Shown here: piece by piece, positions 1 through 9,082 of the stretch | Layout: each line of letters starts with the position of its first letter | How positions within the stretch are numbered: the stretch's first letter is position 1 | DNA from: Clavibacter capsici | GTDB taxonomy: Bacteria > Actinomycetota > Actinomycetes > Actinomycetales > Microbacteriaceae | DNA: 64,000 bases | Direction: 5' to 3' | NCBI RefSeq assembly: GCF_001280205.1 | Contig: NZ_CP012573.1 | Location: 1,860,001-1,924,000, forward strand | Position numbers and translations under genes: made by a program | Notes under the pieces: generated by a model | Seen by the model: the letters and a program-made list of their open reading frames with translations, nothing else | Told to the model about the DNA's origin: nothing | The model's database searches: none

Positions 1-1390
1 GCGCCCCGTACGCGACGGTCGCGTCGGACTGCAACGGCATCCCGACGTCGATGCGGTTCTGGAAGACGCGCGACACCTTGTAGAAGTCGCCCTCGAAGCG
101 CGCCTCCTTCTGGATCAGCGCCGCCATCGTGAGCACGCGGTGCCGGTCGGCGACGGCGACGCCGGCCTGGTCGAGCGCCTCGAACGTGCGCCCGACCATG
201 GCCTTCACCATGTCCGCCGCGGACGTGCCGGGCGGGAAGTCGTAGGTCGCGGGGAAGAGGTAGCCCTCGATGTTCGGCGCCTCGGCCGGGATGCCGAGCG
301 CGCCCCGGTCGGCGGAGGCCGCCTCGAGGTCGGCCACGGGCGTGCCGGTGGCCTCCGCGACGAGCTCGAACGCCTGCGCGACGGTCTGCCCCTCGGGGAT
401 GGTGACCTTGGCCTGGATCTGGCTGGCCGGATCCTGGAGCATCTGGAGCGCCGCGGCCGCGCTCATCTGCTTCCGCAGCGTGTACGTGCCCGGCTGGAAG
501 ACCACCTCGCTGCCCGAGCGGACCACGGCCTGGTAGAACGCCTTCGACGTCTTCACGACGTCCTGCGCGGCGAGCGTGTCGCCGATGGTGCTGCCCGTGT
601 CGCCCGTCTTGACGACCACCTGCACCTCGCCCGAGCCGTCGCCGTCGTAGTCGGTGGGCTCGGCGGGCGTGAGGAGCGCGCTGACCACCGGGCCGAAGAG
701 GGAGGTGGCGATCACGCCCGCGCCGCCGAAGAGCACCACGAGCAGGACCACGACGTAGGGCCACCTGGGGTGGCGGCGCTTCGCCTTCGGGAGCACGGGC
801 GGTGTCCGGCGGGGTGCCGGCCCCGATGCGCCGTCGCGCGCGTCGGAGCGCGGAGGAGCGGACGTCGTGCGGGCCGGCGCGTCGGCCGCGGCCGCGATCC
901 CGGCGGCCGCCGCGGAGGCGGACGAGGCGTCGCCGGCGGCGGAGGACGCGGCGGTCGACGCGGCTGCGGCGACGTCCGCACGGGGGCGGTCGTCCGACGC
1001 GGGGCGCGCGGGGGCCTGCGGGGCGGCGGAGGGAGCCGGGGCAGCCGGCGCCGCGCCGCGGGCGTCGTCCGGCACGCGGGACTCCTGGCCCGAGCGCGCC
1101 TCGGCCGCCTCGCGGAGGGCACGGAGCTCGCGGCGGGTCATGGGCGCGCCCGTGCCGATGCCGGGTCCCGCTCCACGCGGAGCGTCGCCGGCGGCGGATG
1201 CGGGTGCGGGGCCGGTACCCGGGGTCGATGCCGACGGGCGGTCGGACCCGGCGTCGGGAGCCGCGGCGACGTCGCCGAACAGGCTCTCGAAGGGGTCGCC
1301 GCCGGAGCCCTGGGCCGTCGTGGCGCGTCGGGCGGGATCGGTCTCAGGCGTGTCGGTCAGGATCGACTCGGTTCCTCGGGACGAGAGCAC
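1..1390 (-). CDS. mltG: Endolytic murein transglycosylase MltG (YceG family), C-terminus cut by window edge
   Basis: Membrane-bound lytic transglycosylase that cleaves nascent glycan strands. The reverse strand is open from about 1390 to base 1. The product has an Ala/Pro-rich cytoplasmic region of about 200 residues, a single membrane segment (about 697-767), then the YceG-like domain with the motif ending IPEGQTV and the stretch LQSDATVAYG. The position matching catalytic Glu218 of E. coli MltG reads Gln (AALIQKEA, near base 105), which is unusual. The start is uncertain: GTG at 1390 lacks a clear ribosome site, ATG at 1141 would trim the conserved DPFESLFG segment, and a CTG at 1360 has GAGGAA about 10 bases upstream. 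It follows ruvX with overlap, in the usual actinobacterial order before the aroE/aroB genes, which would lie off the left edge. Confidence 0.88.
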   Translation of the reverse strand, partial: MLSSRGTESILTDTPETDPARRATTAQGSGGDPFESLFGDVAAAPDAGSDRPSASTPGTGPAPASAAGDAPRGAGPGIGTGAPMTRRELRALREAAEARSGQESRVPDDARGAAPAAPAPSAAPQAPARPASDDRPRADVAAAASTAASSAAGDASSASAAAAGIAAAADAPARTTSAPPRSDARDGASGPAPRRTPPVLPKAKRRHPRWPYVVVLLVVLFGGAGVIATSLFGPVVSALLTPAEPTDYDGDGSGEVQVVVKTGDTGSTIGDTLAAQDVVKTSKAFYQAVVRSGSEVVFQPGTYTLRKQMSAAAALQMLQDPASQIQAKVTIPEGQTVAQAFELVAEATGTPVADLEAASADRGALGIPAEAPNIEGYLFPATYDFPPGTSAADMVKAMVGRTFEALDQAGVAVADRHRVLTMAALIQKEARFEGDFYKVSRVFQNRIDVGMPLQSDATVAYGA

Positions 1391-1829
1391 CGGGTGGGGA
1401 GCCGGCGGAGCGCTCGGTCTCGAGCGCATGTTGAAGGATTATAACGGCCGCCACCTGGTCGATCACGGGCTTCTGCTTACGGGACCCTCTGCCCGAGGAG
1501 CGCAGCGCGCTCTGGGCGGACACCGTCGAGAGCCGCTCGTCCACGAGCCGGACCGGGATCTCGGACGCGTCCGCGAGGCGCCGGGCGAAGGCCTCCGCGT
1601 CGTCGGTGGACGCCGTCGCCCGCCCCGAGAGCGCGAGCGGCAGGCCCACGACGAGCTCCACGCAGTCGACCTCCGCGGCCACCTCGAGGATCCGCCGGAC
1701 GTCCGCCGAGCCGCCCGCGTCGCGCGGGACGGTCTCGACGGGCGTCGCGATCAGGCCGTGCGGGTCCGACCGCGCGAGCCCGATGCGCGCCTTCCCCACG
1801 TCGACCGCGAGCCGCGCGCCGACCCGCAT
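1344..1829 (-). CDS. ruvX: Putative Holliday junction resolvase / pre-16S rRNA nuclease RuvX (YqgF)
   Basis: 161 residues, normal for the family, with an RNase H-like fold. Near the N-terminus is AVDVGKARIGLA with the metal-binding Asp10. VVGLPLALSG and DERLSTVSA follow in the middle, and a C-terminal KQKPVIDQVAAVIIL carries the last acidic residue. In E. coli the homologue matures the 5' end of 16S rRNA; a role in recombination is also proposed. The ATG shares its A with the alaS stop (TGATG at 1827-1831), so translation is probably coupled to alaS. The 3' end overlaps the likely start of mltG. Confidence 0.93.
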   Translation of the reverse strand: MRVGARLAVDVGKARIGLARSDPHGLIATPVETVPRDAGGSADVRRILEVAAEVDCVELVVGLPLALSGRATASTDDAEAFARRLADASEIPVRLVDERLSTVSAQSALRSSGRGSRKQKPVIDQVAAVIILQHALETERSAGSPPGALVPRNRVDPDRHA

Positions 1830-4486
1830 CAGGAGGCGAGCGCCTGGCGGACGGCGGACAGCGCGTCGGGGATGGCGGACACGTCGGAGCCGCCGCCCTG
1901 CGCGAGGTCGTCCTTGCCGCCTCCGCCGCCGCCGAGCACCGCCGCCGCCGCGCGGGCGAGCTGCCCGGCCTTGGCGCCGGCGTCGCGCGCACCCTGGTTG
2001 GTGGCCACGATGACGGTCGGCTTGCCGCCCGCGTCACCCGCGAGGGCGACCACGACGGGCTCGGACCCGGCGCGCTCGCGCACCAGGGTGACCAGCTGCC
2101 GCACCTCGTCGGCCGAGCGCACGCTGCCGAGCGACTCCTGGATCAGCGTGACGGCGCCCACGCGCGCGCCCTGCGCCAGGAGCGCCGGCACGCGCTGCTG
2201 CAGCGCCTGCGCCTCGAAGTCGGCGATGCGCCGCTCCGCGGTCTTGAGGTTCTGCAGCAGGTCGGCGATGCGGTCGGGCAGCTGCTCCCGCGGCGTCTTG
2301 AGGCTCGACGTCAGCTGCGACACGATGGCGCGCTCGACGGCGAGGTCCTGGAACGCCTCGCGGCCGACCAGCGACTCGATGCGGCGGTTGGTGGATCCGA
2401 CGGACGACTCCCCCACCACGTTGATGAGCCCGATCTGCGCGCTGGACGACACGTGCGTGCCGGCGCAGAGCTCGCGCGACCACGGGCCGCCGATGTCGAC
2501 GACGCGCACGGTGTCGCCGTACTTCTCGCCGAACAGCGCCATGGCGCCGAGCTGCTTGGCCTCGTCGATCGGCATGACGCGCGTCACGACCTGCAGGTCG
2601 TCGCGCACGGCGCCGTTCGCGATGTCCTCGATCTCGCTGCGCGTCTCCGGCGACAGCGCCTGGTTCCACGCGAAGTCGAGGCGCATGTAGCCGGCTCGGT
2701 TGTACGAGCCGGACTGGTGCGCGTCCTGGCCGAGCACCTGGCGGAGCGCGGCGTGCACGAGGTGCGTGCCGGAGTGCGCCTGGGTCGCGCCGCGGCGCCA
2801 GTCGGCGTCGACGACGGTGGTGGCGGCGTCGCCGACGCCCACCTCGCCCGAGCGGACCTGGACGCGGTGGCTGATGAGGCCCTTGACGGGCTTCTGCACG
2901 TCGAGCACCTCGAGGTCGAAGCCCTGGCCGACGATGCTGCCGGCGTCGGCCTCCTGACCGCCCGACTCCGCGTAGAGGCTCGTCTCGGGGAGGATGACCT
3001 CCGCGATGTCGCCCGCGACCGCATGGTCGACGCTGTGGCCGCCCACGATGAGGCCGAGGATCGTCGTGCCGGTCTCCAGCTCGTCGTACCCGGTGAAGCG
3101 CGTCTCGCCGGCCGCGCGGAACTCGCTGTAGACGGTGAGGTCGGCCAGCGCCGTCTTCTTGGACTTCGCGTCGGCCTTGGCGCGCGTGCGCTGCTCCAGC
3201 ATCAGCCGGTCGAAGGCCTCGCGGTCGACCGTGAGGCCGTTCTCCTCCGCCATCTCGAGCGTGAGGTCGATGGGGAAGCCGAACGTGTCGTGCAGGAGGA
3301 ACGCGGTGTCGCCCGCGATCCGCTCGCCGCCCGCCGCCTTCGTCTCGCCGACGGCCACGTCGAGGATCGTCGTCCCGCCGGAGAGCGTGCGGAGGAACGT
3401 CTCCTCCTCGGCGTACGCCAGGCGGGAGATGCGGTCGAAGTCGTCGGAGACCTCGGGGTACGCGGCTTTCATGGCGTCGCGCGAGGCGGGGAACAGCTCG
3501 CCGAAGGTCGCCGTGTCCACGCCCATGAGGCGCATCGCGCGCACCGTGCGGCGCATGAGGCGACGCAGGATGTAGCCGCGCCCCTCGTTGGACGGGCGCA
3601 CGCCGTCGGACATGAGCATGAGGGACGAGCGCACGTGGTCGGCGACGATGCGCATGCGCACGTCGTCCTCGTGCGACGCTCCGTACCGACGGCCCGCGAG
3701 CTTGGCCGCGCGGTCGAGGACCGGGCGCACCTGGTCGATCTCGTACATGTTCTCGACGCCCTGCTTGAGGAACGCGACGCGCTCGAGCCCCATGCCGGTG
3801 TCGATGTTCCTCTTCGGCAGATCGCCGAGGATCTCGAACTCGCTCTTGCTCGTGCCGGCCCCGCGCAGGTACTGCATGAAGACGAGGTTCCAGATCTCCA
3901 CGTACCGGTCGTCGTCGGTGGCCGGGCCGCCGTCGGCGCCGTAGGCGGGGCCGCGGTCGAAGAAGATCTCCGAGCAGGGGCCCGCCGGGCCGGGCTGGCC
4001 GGTGTGCCAGTAGTTCGTGTCGCGGCCGAGGCCCTGGATCCGGTCGTCCGGGAGGCCCGCGATGCGCTTCCACGCCTGCCGCGCCTCGTCGTCCTCGTGG
4101 TAGACGGTGACCCAGAGGTCGTCGGGCGAGAACCCCAGGCCGCCGTCGGCCTCGCTCGTGGTGAGCAGCTCCCACGCGTACGCGATGGCCTGCTCCTTGA
4201 AGTAGTCGCCGAAGGAGAAGTTGCCGTTCATCTGGAAGAAGGTGCCGTGCCGCGGCGTGCGGCCGACCTCCTCGATGTCGAGAGTCCGGATGCACTTCTG
4301 GACGCTCGTGGCGCGCGGGTACGGCGCGGGCACGACGCCCGTGAGGTACGGCACGAACGGGACCATGCCGGCCACCGTGAACAGCAGGGTCGGGTCGTCG
4401 CTGACGAGCGACGCCGACGGCACGACGGTGTGCCCCCGGTCGCCGAAGTACGTCAGCCAGGCGTTGCGGATGTCTGCGGTCTGCAT
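1829..4486 (-). CDS. alaS: Alanyl-tRNA synthetase
   Basis: 885 residues, a full-length class II synthetase that charges tRNA-Ala. Visible are the N-terminal catalytic core (MNGNFSFGDYFKEQAI; RNIDTGMGLERV near residue 230), the editing domain with the zinc-type pair HSGTHLVHA and CAGTHV, and a C-terminal DHHA1-like oligomerisation domain with the glycine run GGGGGGKDD. It starts at ATG 4486, 6 bases after the small membrane protein gene, and its stop overlaps ruvX. The order rpsD-alaS-ruvX-mltG is conserved across actinobacteria. Confidence 0.98.
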   Translation of the reverse strand: MQTADIRNAWLTYFGDRGHTVVPSASLVSDDPTLLFTVAGMVPFVPYLTGVVPAPYPRATSVQKCIRTLDIEEVGRTPRHGTFFQMNGNFSFGDYFKEQAIAYAWELLTTSEADGGLGFSPDDLWVTVYHEDDEARQAWKRIAGLPDDRIQGLGRDTNYWHTGQPGPAGPCSEIFFDRGPAYGADGGPATDDDRYVEIWNLVFMQYLRGAGTSKSEFEILGDLPKRNIDTGMGLERVAFLKQGVENMYEIDQVRPVLDRAAKLAGRRYGASHEDDVRMRIVADHVRSSLMLMSDGVRPSNEGRGYILRRLMRRTVRAMRLMGVDTATFGELFPASRDAMKAAYPEVSDDFDRISRLAYAEEETFLRTLSGGTTILDVAVGETKAAGGERIAGDTAFLLHDTFGFPIDLTLEMAEENGLTVDREAFDRLMLEQRTRAKADAKSKKTALADLTVYSEFRAAGETRFTGYDELETGTTILGLIVGGHSVDHAVAGDIAEVILPETSLYAESGGQEADAGSIVGQGFDLEVLDVQKPVKGLISHRVQVRSGEVGVGDAATTVVDADWRRGATQAHSGTHLVHAALRQVLGQDAHQSGSYNRAGYMRLDFAWNQALSPETRSEIEDIANGAVRDDLQVVTRVMPIDEAKQLGAMALFGEKYGDTVRVVDIGGPWSRELCAGTHVSSSAQIGLINVVGESSVGSTNRRIESLVGREAFQDLAVERAIVSQLTSSLKTPREQLPDRIADLLQNLKTAERRIADFEAQALQQRVPALLAQGARVGAVTLIQESLGSVRSADEVRQLVTLVRERAGSEPVVVALAGDAGGKPTVIVATNQGARDAGAKAGQLARAAAAVLGGGGGGKDDLAQGGGSDVSAIPDALSAVRQALAS

Positions 4487-4492
4487 GCGGTC

Positions 4493-4714
4493 CTACTGCT
4501 TTCCCAGCTCGGTGATGGTGTCCTCGGCCTCGCTCACGGCGGAGCGGAGCTCGGCCTCGCGACGGCGGTACCCGTCCTCGACGGCCTCGCCGAAGCGGCG
4601 GGCCCGGGCGTCCACGGACTGGAACAGGCGGTGGCCGGCCGGCGTGCGGTCGACCACGTGGGCGACGGCGAAGCCGATGACGACCCCCACGACGATGAGG
4701 ACGAGGTTCTTCAT
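4493..4714 (-). CDS. Small single-pass membrane protein, function unknown
   Basis: 73 residues. Residues 3-20 form one hydrophobic N-terminal helix (NLVLIVVGVVIGFAVAHVV), followed by a charged region rich in Arg and Glu that looks helical. Actinobacteria commonly carry one or two short membrane proteins (DUF948 and DUF6167 types) between rpsD and alaS. This one sits there and ends 6 bases before alaS, so it is probably co-transcribed. The start ATG has GAAGGGGAGAAGC upstream, giving a good ribosome site. I cannot assign a function. Confidence 0.75.
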   Translation of the reverse strand: MKNLVLIVVGVVIGFAVAHVVDRTPAGHRLFQSVDARARRFGEAVEDGYRRREAELRSAVSEAEDTITELGKQ

Positions 4715-4856
4715 GCTTCTCCCCTTCCGGGAGCTGCCCCCAGACGGAGGTGACGTGCGGTGCGCGGAGGCCTCGGGGGCCGAGGGCGATCCTACCGGCC
4801 GGTCCGTGCGCCGCCCGCGTCCGCGCGCCGCCCGGGCACCGGCCCGGAGACGCCGA

Positions 4857-4888
4857 GAGGCGGGCCGCCCGGGTGGACGACCCGCCTC
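4857..4888 (-). terminator. Hairpin downstream of rpsD
   Basis: Inverted repeat GAGGCGGG / CCCGCCTC, an 8 bp perfect stem with a 16-base loop, lying 22 bases past the rpsD stop on the minus strand. There is no T tract, as is common in high-GC actinobacteria. It could separate rpsD from the alaS operon. Confidence 0.4.
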
Positions 4889-4909
4889 GCGGACGGTGGA
4901 GCGGGGTGG

Positions 4910-5539
4910 CTAGCGTGCCGCGTAGTACTCGACGACCAGCTGGACCTCGCAGGTCACGGGGACCTCGGCGCGCTTCGGCAGGCGCACGAGGCGGGCCTGC
5001 AGCTTGTCGAGCTCGACCTCGAGGTACGGGGGGAGCTTCGGCAGCACGTCGGCGTGACCGCCGGCGGCGGCGACCTGGAAGGGCTCGGTGCCCTCGGAGC
5101 GCGGCTTGACGTGGATCATCTGGCCCTCCTTCACGCGGAACGAGGGGCGGTCGACGATCTTGCCGTCGACCATGATGTGGCGGTGCACGACGAGCTGGCG
5201 GGCCTGCGCCGTGGTGCGCGCGAGGCCGGAGCGGACGACGAGCGCGTCGAGGCGCTGCTCGAGGATCTCGACGAGGTTCTCACCGGTCAGGCCCTGCGTG
5301 CGACGCGCCTCCTGGAAGGCGATCTTGAGCTGGGCCTCGCGGATGCCGTACTGGGCGCGCAGGCGCTGCTTCTCGCGGAGGCGGACGGCGTAGTCGCTGT
5401 CCTGCTTGCGCTTGGACCGGCCGTGCTCGCCCGGCGCGTAGGGGCGCTTCTCGAGGTACTTGGCCGCCTTCGGCGTGAGCGGGATGCCCAGCGCGCGGGA
5501 GAGGCGGGTCTTGCTGCGGGTGCGTGACTTGGTGGACAC
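4910..5539 (-). CDS. rpsD: 30S ribosomal protein S4, zinc-independent form
   Basis: 209 residues. S4 is a primary 16S rRNA binding and assembly protein. The start is GTG at 5539, preceded by GGAAGGAAAAC, which is a strong ribosome site; the frame stays open upstream to 5641 but those residues do not look like S4. The N-terminal domain lacks the four-cysteine zinc knuckle, so this is the C-minus type. The S4 RNA-binding domain spans about residues 95-160 (QRLDALVVRSGLA; ARQLVVHRHIMVDG). It stands apart from the alpha operon, as usual in actinobacteria. Confidence 0.97.
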   Translation of the reverse strand: MSTKSRTRSKTRLSRALGIPLTPKAAKYLEKRPYAPGEHGRSKRKQDSDYAVRLREKQRLRAQYGIREAQLKIAFQEARRTQGLTGENLVEILEQRLDALVVRSGLARTTAQARQLVVHRHIMVDGKIVDRPSFRVKEGQMIHVKPRSEGTEPFQVAAAGGHADVLPKLPPYLEVELDKLQARLVRLPKRAEVPVTCEVQLVVEYYAAR

Positions 5540-5746
5540 GTTTTCCTTCCAGGGAGAAAGTCTCTGACTACGGGTGGTGCAGGGCGTCCGCGCACACGCA
5601 TGGGCGCGCGACGATCGACACCGCTGATGCGGTTCCTGCATGAGTAGAGGGATTCGCCACGGGTCGTCCGGCTACAGGACGTGTCCCTTGATCATGATGT
5701 CGACGCAGCCGCACGCGACACCCGATTGAGGCGTCAGCAAGCGTAG
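5540..5746 (-). promoter_or_regulatory. Long rpsD leader with candidate -10 TACGCT
   Basis: The only good -10-like hexamer upstream of rpsD on the minus strand is TACGCT at 5741-5746, within an AT-richer patch. That would give a leader of nearly 200 bases. The leader contains small hairpins, for example ACCGC-atca-GCGGT at 5621-5634. S4 is known to repress its own synthesis through leader RNA in other bacteria. That this leader does so is inference. Confidence 0.3.
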
Positions 5747-5786
5747 CACGCGATCGCCGCGATCCCGGGGATCCGCCGCGCCGGGA

Positions 5787-7199
5787 TCACCCTCCGCGGA
5801 CGATGCGCCGGAGCTTCTCCAGCCGCGCCGACAGGTCGCGCTCGTGCCCGTGCTGCGTGGGCGAGTAGTAGGTGCGGCCCACGAGCTCGTCGGGCAGGTA
5901 CTGCTGCGTCACGACGCCGATGTCCGCGTCGTGCGGGTAGCGGTAGCCCTTGCCGTGGCCGAGGCGCTTCGCCCCCGGGTAGTGCGCGTCGCGCAGGTGC
6001 AGCGGCACGCGGCCGAACGCGCCGGCGCGCACGTCGGCGATGGCCTGGTCGATGCCGAGGTAGGACGCGTTCGACTTGGGCGCGGTCGCGAGGTGCACCA
6101 CGGCCTGCGCCAGCGGGATCCGCCCCTCCGGCATGCCGATGAGCTGGACGGCGTCGGCGGCCGCCACCGCGACGACCAGCGCCTGCGGGTCGGCGAGCCC
6201 GATGTCCTCGGAGGCGGACACGATGATCCGGCGGGCGATGAAGCGCGGGTCCTCCCCCGCCTCGATCATGCGCGCCAGGTAGTGGAGCGCGGCGTCGACG
6301 TCCGACCCGCGGATCGACTTGATGAACGCGCTGATGACGTCGTAGTGCTCGTCGCCGTTGCGGTCGTAGCGGAGCAGCGCCCGGTCGACCGCGAGCGCGA
6401 CCTGCTCGGTGGAGATGGGGATCGGGGCCGGATCGGCGGCGGGCGCGGCGACGGCGTCCTCATCGTCGTCGTCGTCCTCGTCGTCCGCGCCCTCCGCCGC
6501 GCGCGCCCGGCCCGACGCGTCGGCCTGCGCCGACACGGCCGCGGCCTCGAGCGCCGTCAGCGCCCGTCGCGCGTCCCCCGACGCCAGCCGGATGATCATC
6601 GCGCGCGCGTCGTCGTCGAGCGCGAACCGCCCGCCGAGCCCGCGGGCGTCCGCGACCGCGCGGTCGACGAGCACGCCGAGGTCGTCGTCGTCGAGCTGCT
6701 CGAGCGTGAGCAGCAGGCTGCGCGAGAGGAGGGGCGAGATGACGGAGAAGGACGGGTTCTCCGTGGTCGCCGCGATGAGGATGACCCAGCCGTTCTCCAC
6801 CCCCGGCAGCAGCGCGTCCTGCTGCGCCTTCGTGAAGCGGTGGATCTCGTCGAGGAAGAGCACGGTCGAGACGCCGAAGAGGTCGCGGTCGCTGAGCGCC
6901 TTCTCCATCACCTGGCGCACGTCGCGCACGCCCGCGGTGACGGCGGAGAGCTCGACGAAGCGGCGGCTCGACCCGTGCGCGATCGCCTGGGCGAGCGTCG
7001 TCTTCCCGGTGCCGGGCGGGCCCCACAGGATGATCGAGACCGACCCCTGCTCCCCGGCGACGTCGGAGGCGAGGCTCACGAGCGGCGAGCCGGGGGTGAG
7101 GAGGTGACGCTGGCCGGTGACCTCGTCGAGGCTCCGGGGACGCATCCGGACGGCCAGGGGCGTGGCCCCCGAGCGGAGGCCCGGTCGCGTGTCGGTCAT
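5787..7199 (-). CDS. rarA: Replication-associated recombination protein A (RarA/MgsA), AAA+ ATPase
   Basis: 470 residues. A clamp-loader-like AAA+ ATPase that acts at stalled replication forks. Walker A is GPPGTGKTT with Lys66, Walker B is LFLDEIHRF, and the sensor segment is [13 protein letters not shown]. The C-terminal MgsA tetramerisation half ends with [17 protein letters not shown]. Between the ATPase lid and the C-terminal part is an unusual low-complexity acidic insert of about 20 residues (around residues 232-252). It starts at ATG 7199 with only a weak GAGG nearby and is divergent from the small membrane gene at 7273. Confidence 0.95.
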   Translation of the reverse strand: MTDTRPGLRSGATPLAVRMRPRSLDEVTGQRHLLTPGSPLVSLASDVAGEQGSVSIILWGPPGTGKTTLAQAIAHGSSRRFVELSAVTAGVRDVRQVMEKALSDRDLFGVSTVLFLDEIHRFTKAQQDALLPGVENGWVILIAATTENPSFSVISPLLSRSLLLTLEQLDDDDLGVLVDRAVADARGLGGRFALDDDARAMIIRLASGDARRALTALEAAAVSAQADASGRARAAEGADDEDDDDDEDAVAAPAADPAPIPISTEQVALAVDRALLRYDRNGDEHYDVISAFIKSIRGSDVDAALHYLARMIEAGEDPRFIARRIIVSASEDIGLADPQALVVAVAAADAVQLIGMPEGRIPLAQAVVHLATAPKSNASYLGIDQAIADVRAGAFGRVPLHLRDAHYPGAKRLGHGKGYRYPHDADIGVVTQQYLPDELVGRTYYSPTQHGHERDLSARLEKLRRIVRGG

Positions 7200-7272
7200 G
7201 ACCTCGATGGTAGGCGCGACCGGCTAGTGTTCCCGTACCGCCGCCTCGGGCGGGACCGACCGTGAGGACGAC

Positions 7273-7566
7273 GTGGCCCCCAGGAACGACCGCGCAGCCC
7301 GCGAGGCGCAGGCCCGGCTCCGCCGCTACGCGGCCCGCCAGGAGCTGCACGCCCGCGCCACCCGACGCCGTCGTCGCGACGACCTGGTGGCCGTCGTCGG
7401 CGTGATCCTCGTGGCGGCGCTCGCGGTCGGCGCGCAGCTCGCGTACGAGTCGGGACCCGGCGCGCCGTCTCCGTCGCCCGCGCCGTCGTCCTCCCCCACG
7501 TCCCCCGCTCCGGCGCCGACCGGGCCGGCCGACCCCGCGCCGACGGATCCGACGCCCGCCCCCTGA
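7273..7566 (+). CDS. Short membrane-anchor protein resembling the N-terminus of a membrane cyclophilin
   Basis: 97 residues starting at GTG. A basic, helical cytoplasmic part (residues 1-38, rich in Arg and Ala) leads into one membrane helix (about 41-60), then a Pro/Ser/Thr-rich tail of 35 residues that ends abruptly at TGA. Membrane peptidyl-prolyl isomerases of Microbacteriaceae and relatives have, from memory, just this kind of basic segment, helix and proline linker ahead of the cyclophilin domain. Here no cyclophilin domain follows in any frame before the next gene. It may be a remnant, a split gene or an independent small protein. Confidence 0.6.
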   Translation: MAPRNDRAAREAQARLRRYAARQELHARATRRRRRDDLVAVVGVILVAALAVGAQLAYESGPGAPSPSPAPSSSPTSPAPAPTGPADPAPTDPTPAP

Positions 7567-7827
7567 GCCGTCGGCACGTCCCCGCTCCGGCCGGCCGGCC
7601 GATCCCGGGCGCACGACCCACGGCGGCCCGCGCGGCGGCACGGTCCTCACGAGCCCCTGCGAGGCCGGTCCGATCCGTGCCGTCGGGCTCCGGTGCGGGC
7701 CGCGCTGGGGCATGATCGACAGGTCAGCCCGCCGCCGCCCGCGGCGAACCCGCGCGATGACCGTGCTCTAGGCTGGCGTGCACGTCTCCGCACCGGTCCG
7801 TCCGGTCCTACGAACGAGGTGGAATCC

Positions 7828-9060
7828 GTGGTTGACAACGAGCAGACCCCCTGGGGCCGCGTCGACGAGACGGGCACCGTCTTCCTGCGCGAGGGCGACG
7901 GCGAGCGCGTCGTCGGCCAGTACCCGGACGGGACCCCCGAGGAGGCCCTGGCCTACTTCCAGCGCAAGTACACCGACCTCGCGGGCCAGGTCACGCTCCT
8001 GGAGCAGCGCGCCAAGCGCGGGGCACCGGCGTCCGACGTGTCCAAGGCCGTCGCCCACCTCATCGAGGCGGTGGACGGCGCGAACGCCGTCGGCGACCTC
8101 GGCGCGCTCCGGGCGCGGCTCGACGTCCTCGCCGCGACGGTGGGCGAGCTCACCGAGAAGCAGGGCGAGGAGCAGCGGCAGGTGGTGCAGGCCGCCATCG
8201 CCGAGCGCACCGCCATCGTCGAGGAGACCGAGCGCCTGGCGCAGCAGGACTTCTCCAAGGTGCAGTGGAAGCAGCTGACCGCCGAGGTCGACGCGCTGTT
8301 CGGCCGCTGGCAGCAGCACCAGCAGACCGGCCCCCGCCTCCCCAAGAACGACGCCAACGAGCTCTGGAAGCGCTTCCGCACGGCGCGGTCCACCATCGAC
8401 ACGGAGCGCAAGGCGTTCTTCGCCGAGCTCGACAACGCCCACAGGGACGCCCGCTCCAAGAAGCAGGCCATCGTCGAGCAGGCGCGCGCCCTCGAGTCGC
8501 AGGGCGTGGGCGGCATCCCCGCCTACCGCCGTCTCCTCGACGAGTGGAAGCTGGCGGGTCGCGCGGGCAAGCGCTACGACGACGCCCTCTGGGCGCAGTT
8601 CAAGGCCGCGGGCGACGTGCTGTACGGCGCCAAGGCCGAGGTCGACGCCGCGGACGACGAGGAGCAGCAGGCCAACCTGCAGTCCAAGCTCGCGCTGCTC
8701 GACGAGGCCGAGCCGATCCTGGGGATCACCGAGCGCACCGCCGCACGGGACAAGCTCACGGCCGTGCAGCTCCGCTGGGACGCGATCGGCCGCGTGCCCC
8801 GCGACAGCGTCAAGACCGTCGAGGACCGCCTGCGCAAGGTCGAGACCCACGTCCGCACGCTGGACGAGGAGTTCTGGCGCAAGAACAACCCGGAGACGAA
8901 GGCGCGCTCCGAGGGCCTCGCCTCCCAGCTCGGCGCGGCCATCGACAAGCTGCAGCGCGAGCTCGACGCGGCCAAGGCCGACGGCGACGCCCGCCGGATC
9001 AAGGACGCCGAGGAGGCGCTCGCCGCCCGCCGCGTCTGGCTGGACGCGCTCGGCTCGTAG
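7828..9060 (+). CDS. DUF349 domain coiled-coil protein
   Basis: 410 residues, cytoplasmic. Several DUF349 repeats form a long helical protein rich in charged residues and Trp (repeated patterns such as WKQLTAEVDALFGRW, LWKRFRTARSTID, LWAQFKAAGDVLY). The function of DUF349 proteins is not well defined. The start is GTG 7828, with GAGGTGG five bases upstream. An in-frame extension up to 7693 is open but looks non-coding. It is followed by a long perfect hairpin. Confidence 0.9.
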   Translation: MVDNEQTPWGRVDETGTVFLREGDGERVVGQYPDGTPEEALAYFQRKYTDLAGQVTLLEQRAKRGAPASDVSKAVAHLIEAVDGANAVGDLGALRARLDVLAATVGELTEKQGEEQRQVVQAAIAERTAIVEETERLAQQDFSKVQWKQLTAEVDALFGRWQQHQQTGPRLPKNDANELWKRFRTARSTIDTERKAFFAELDNAHRDARSKKQAIVEQARALESQGVGGIPAYRRLLDEWKLAGRAGKRYDDALWAQFKAAGDVLYGAKAEVDAADDEEQQANLQSKLALLDEAEPILGITERTAARDKLTAVQLRWDAIGRVPRDSVKTVEDRLRKVETHVRTLDEEFWRKNNPETKARSEGLASQLGAAIDKLQRELDAAKADGDARRIKDAEEALAARRVWLDALGS

Positions 9061-9082
9061 CCCGCGGCCCCTCCGCAGGTCG

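Noticed and set aside
2453-4753. 766-residue open frame on the plus strand opposite alaS
   Set aside because: Shadow frame of a high-GC gene: composition is Arg/Val/Asp/Ala-rich with no domain, and alaS on the other strand is certain.
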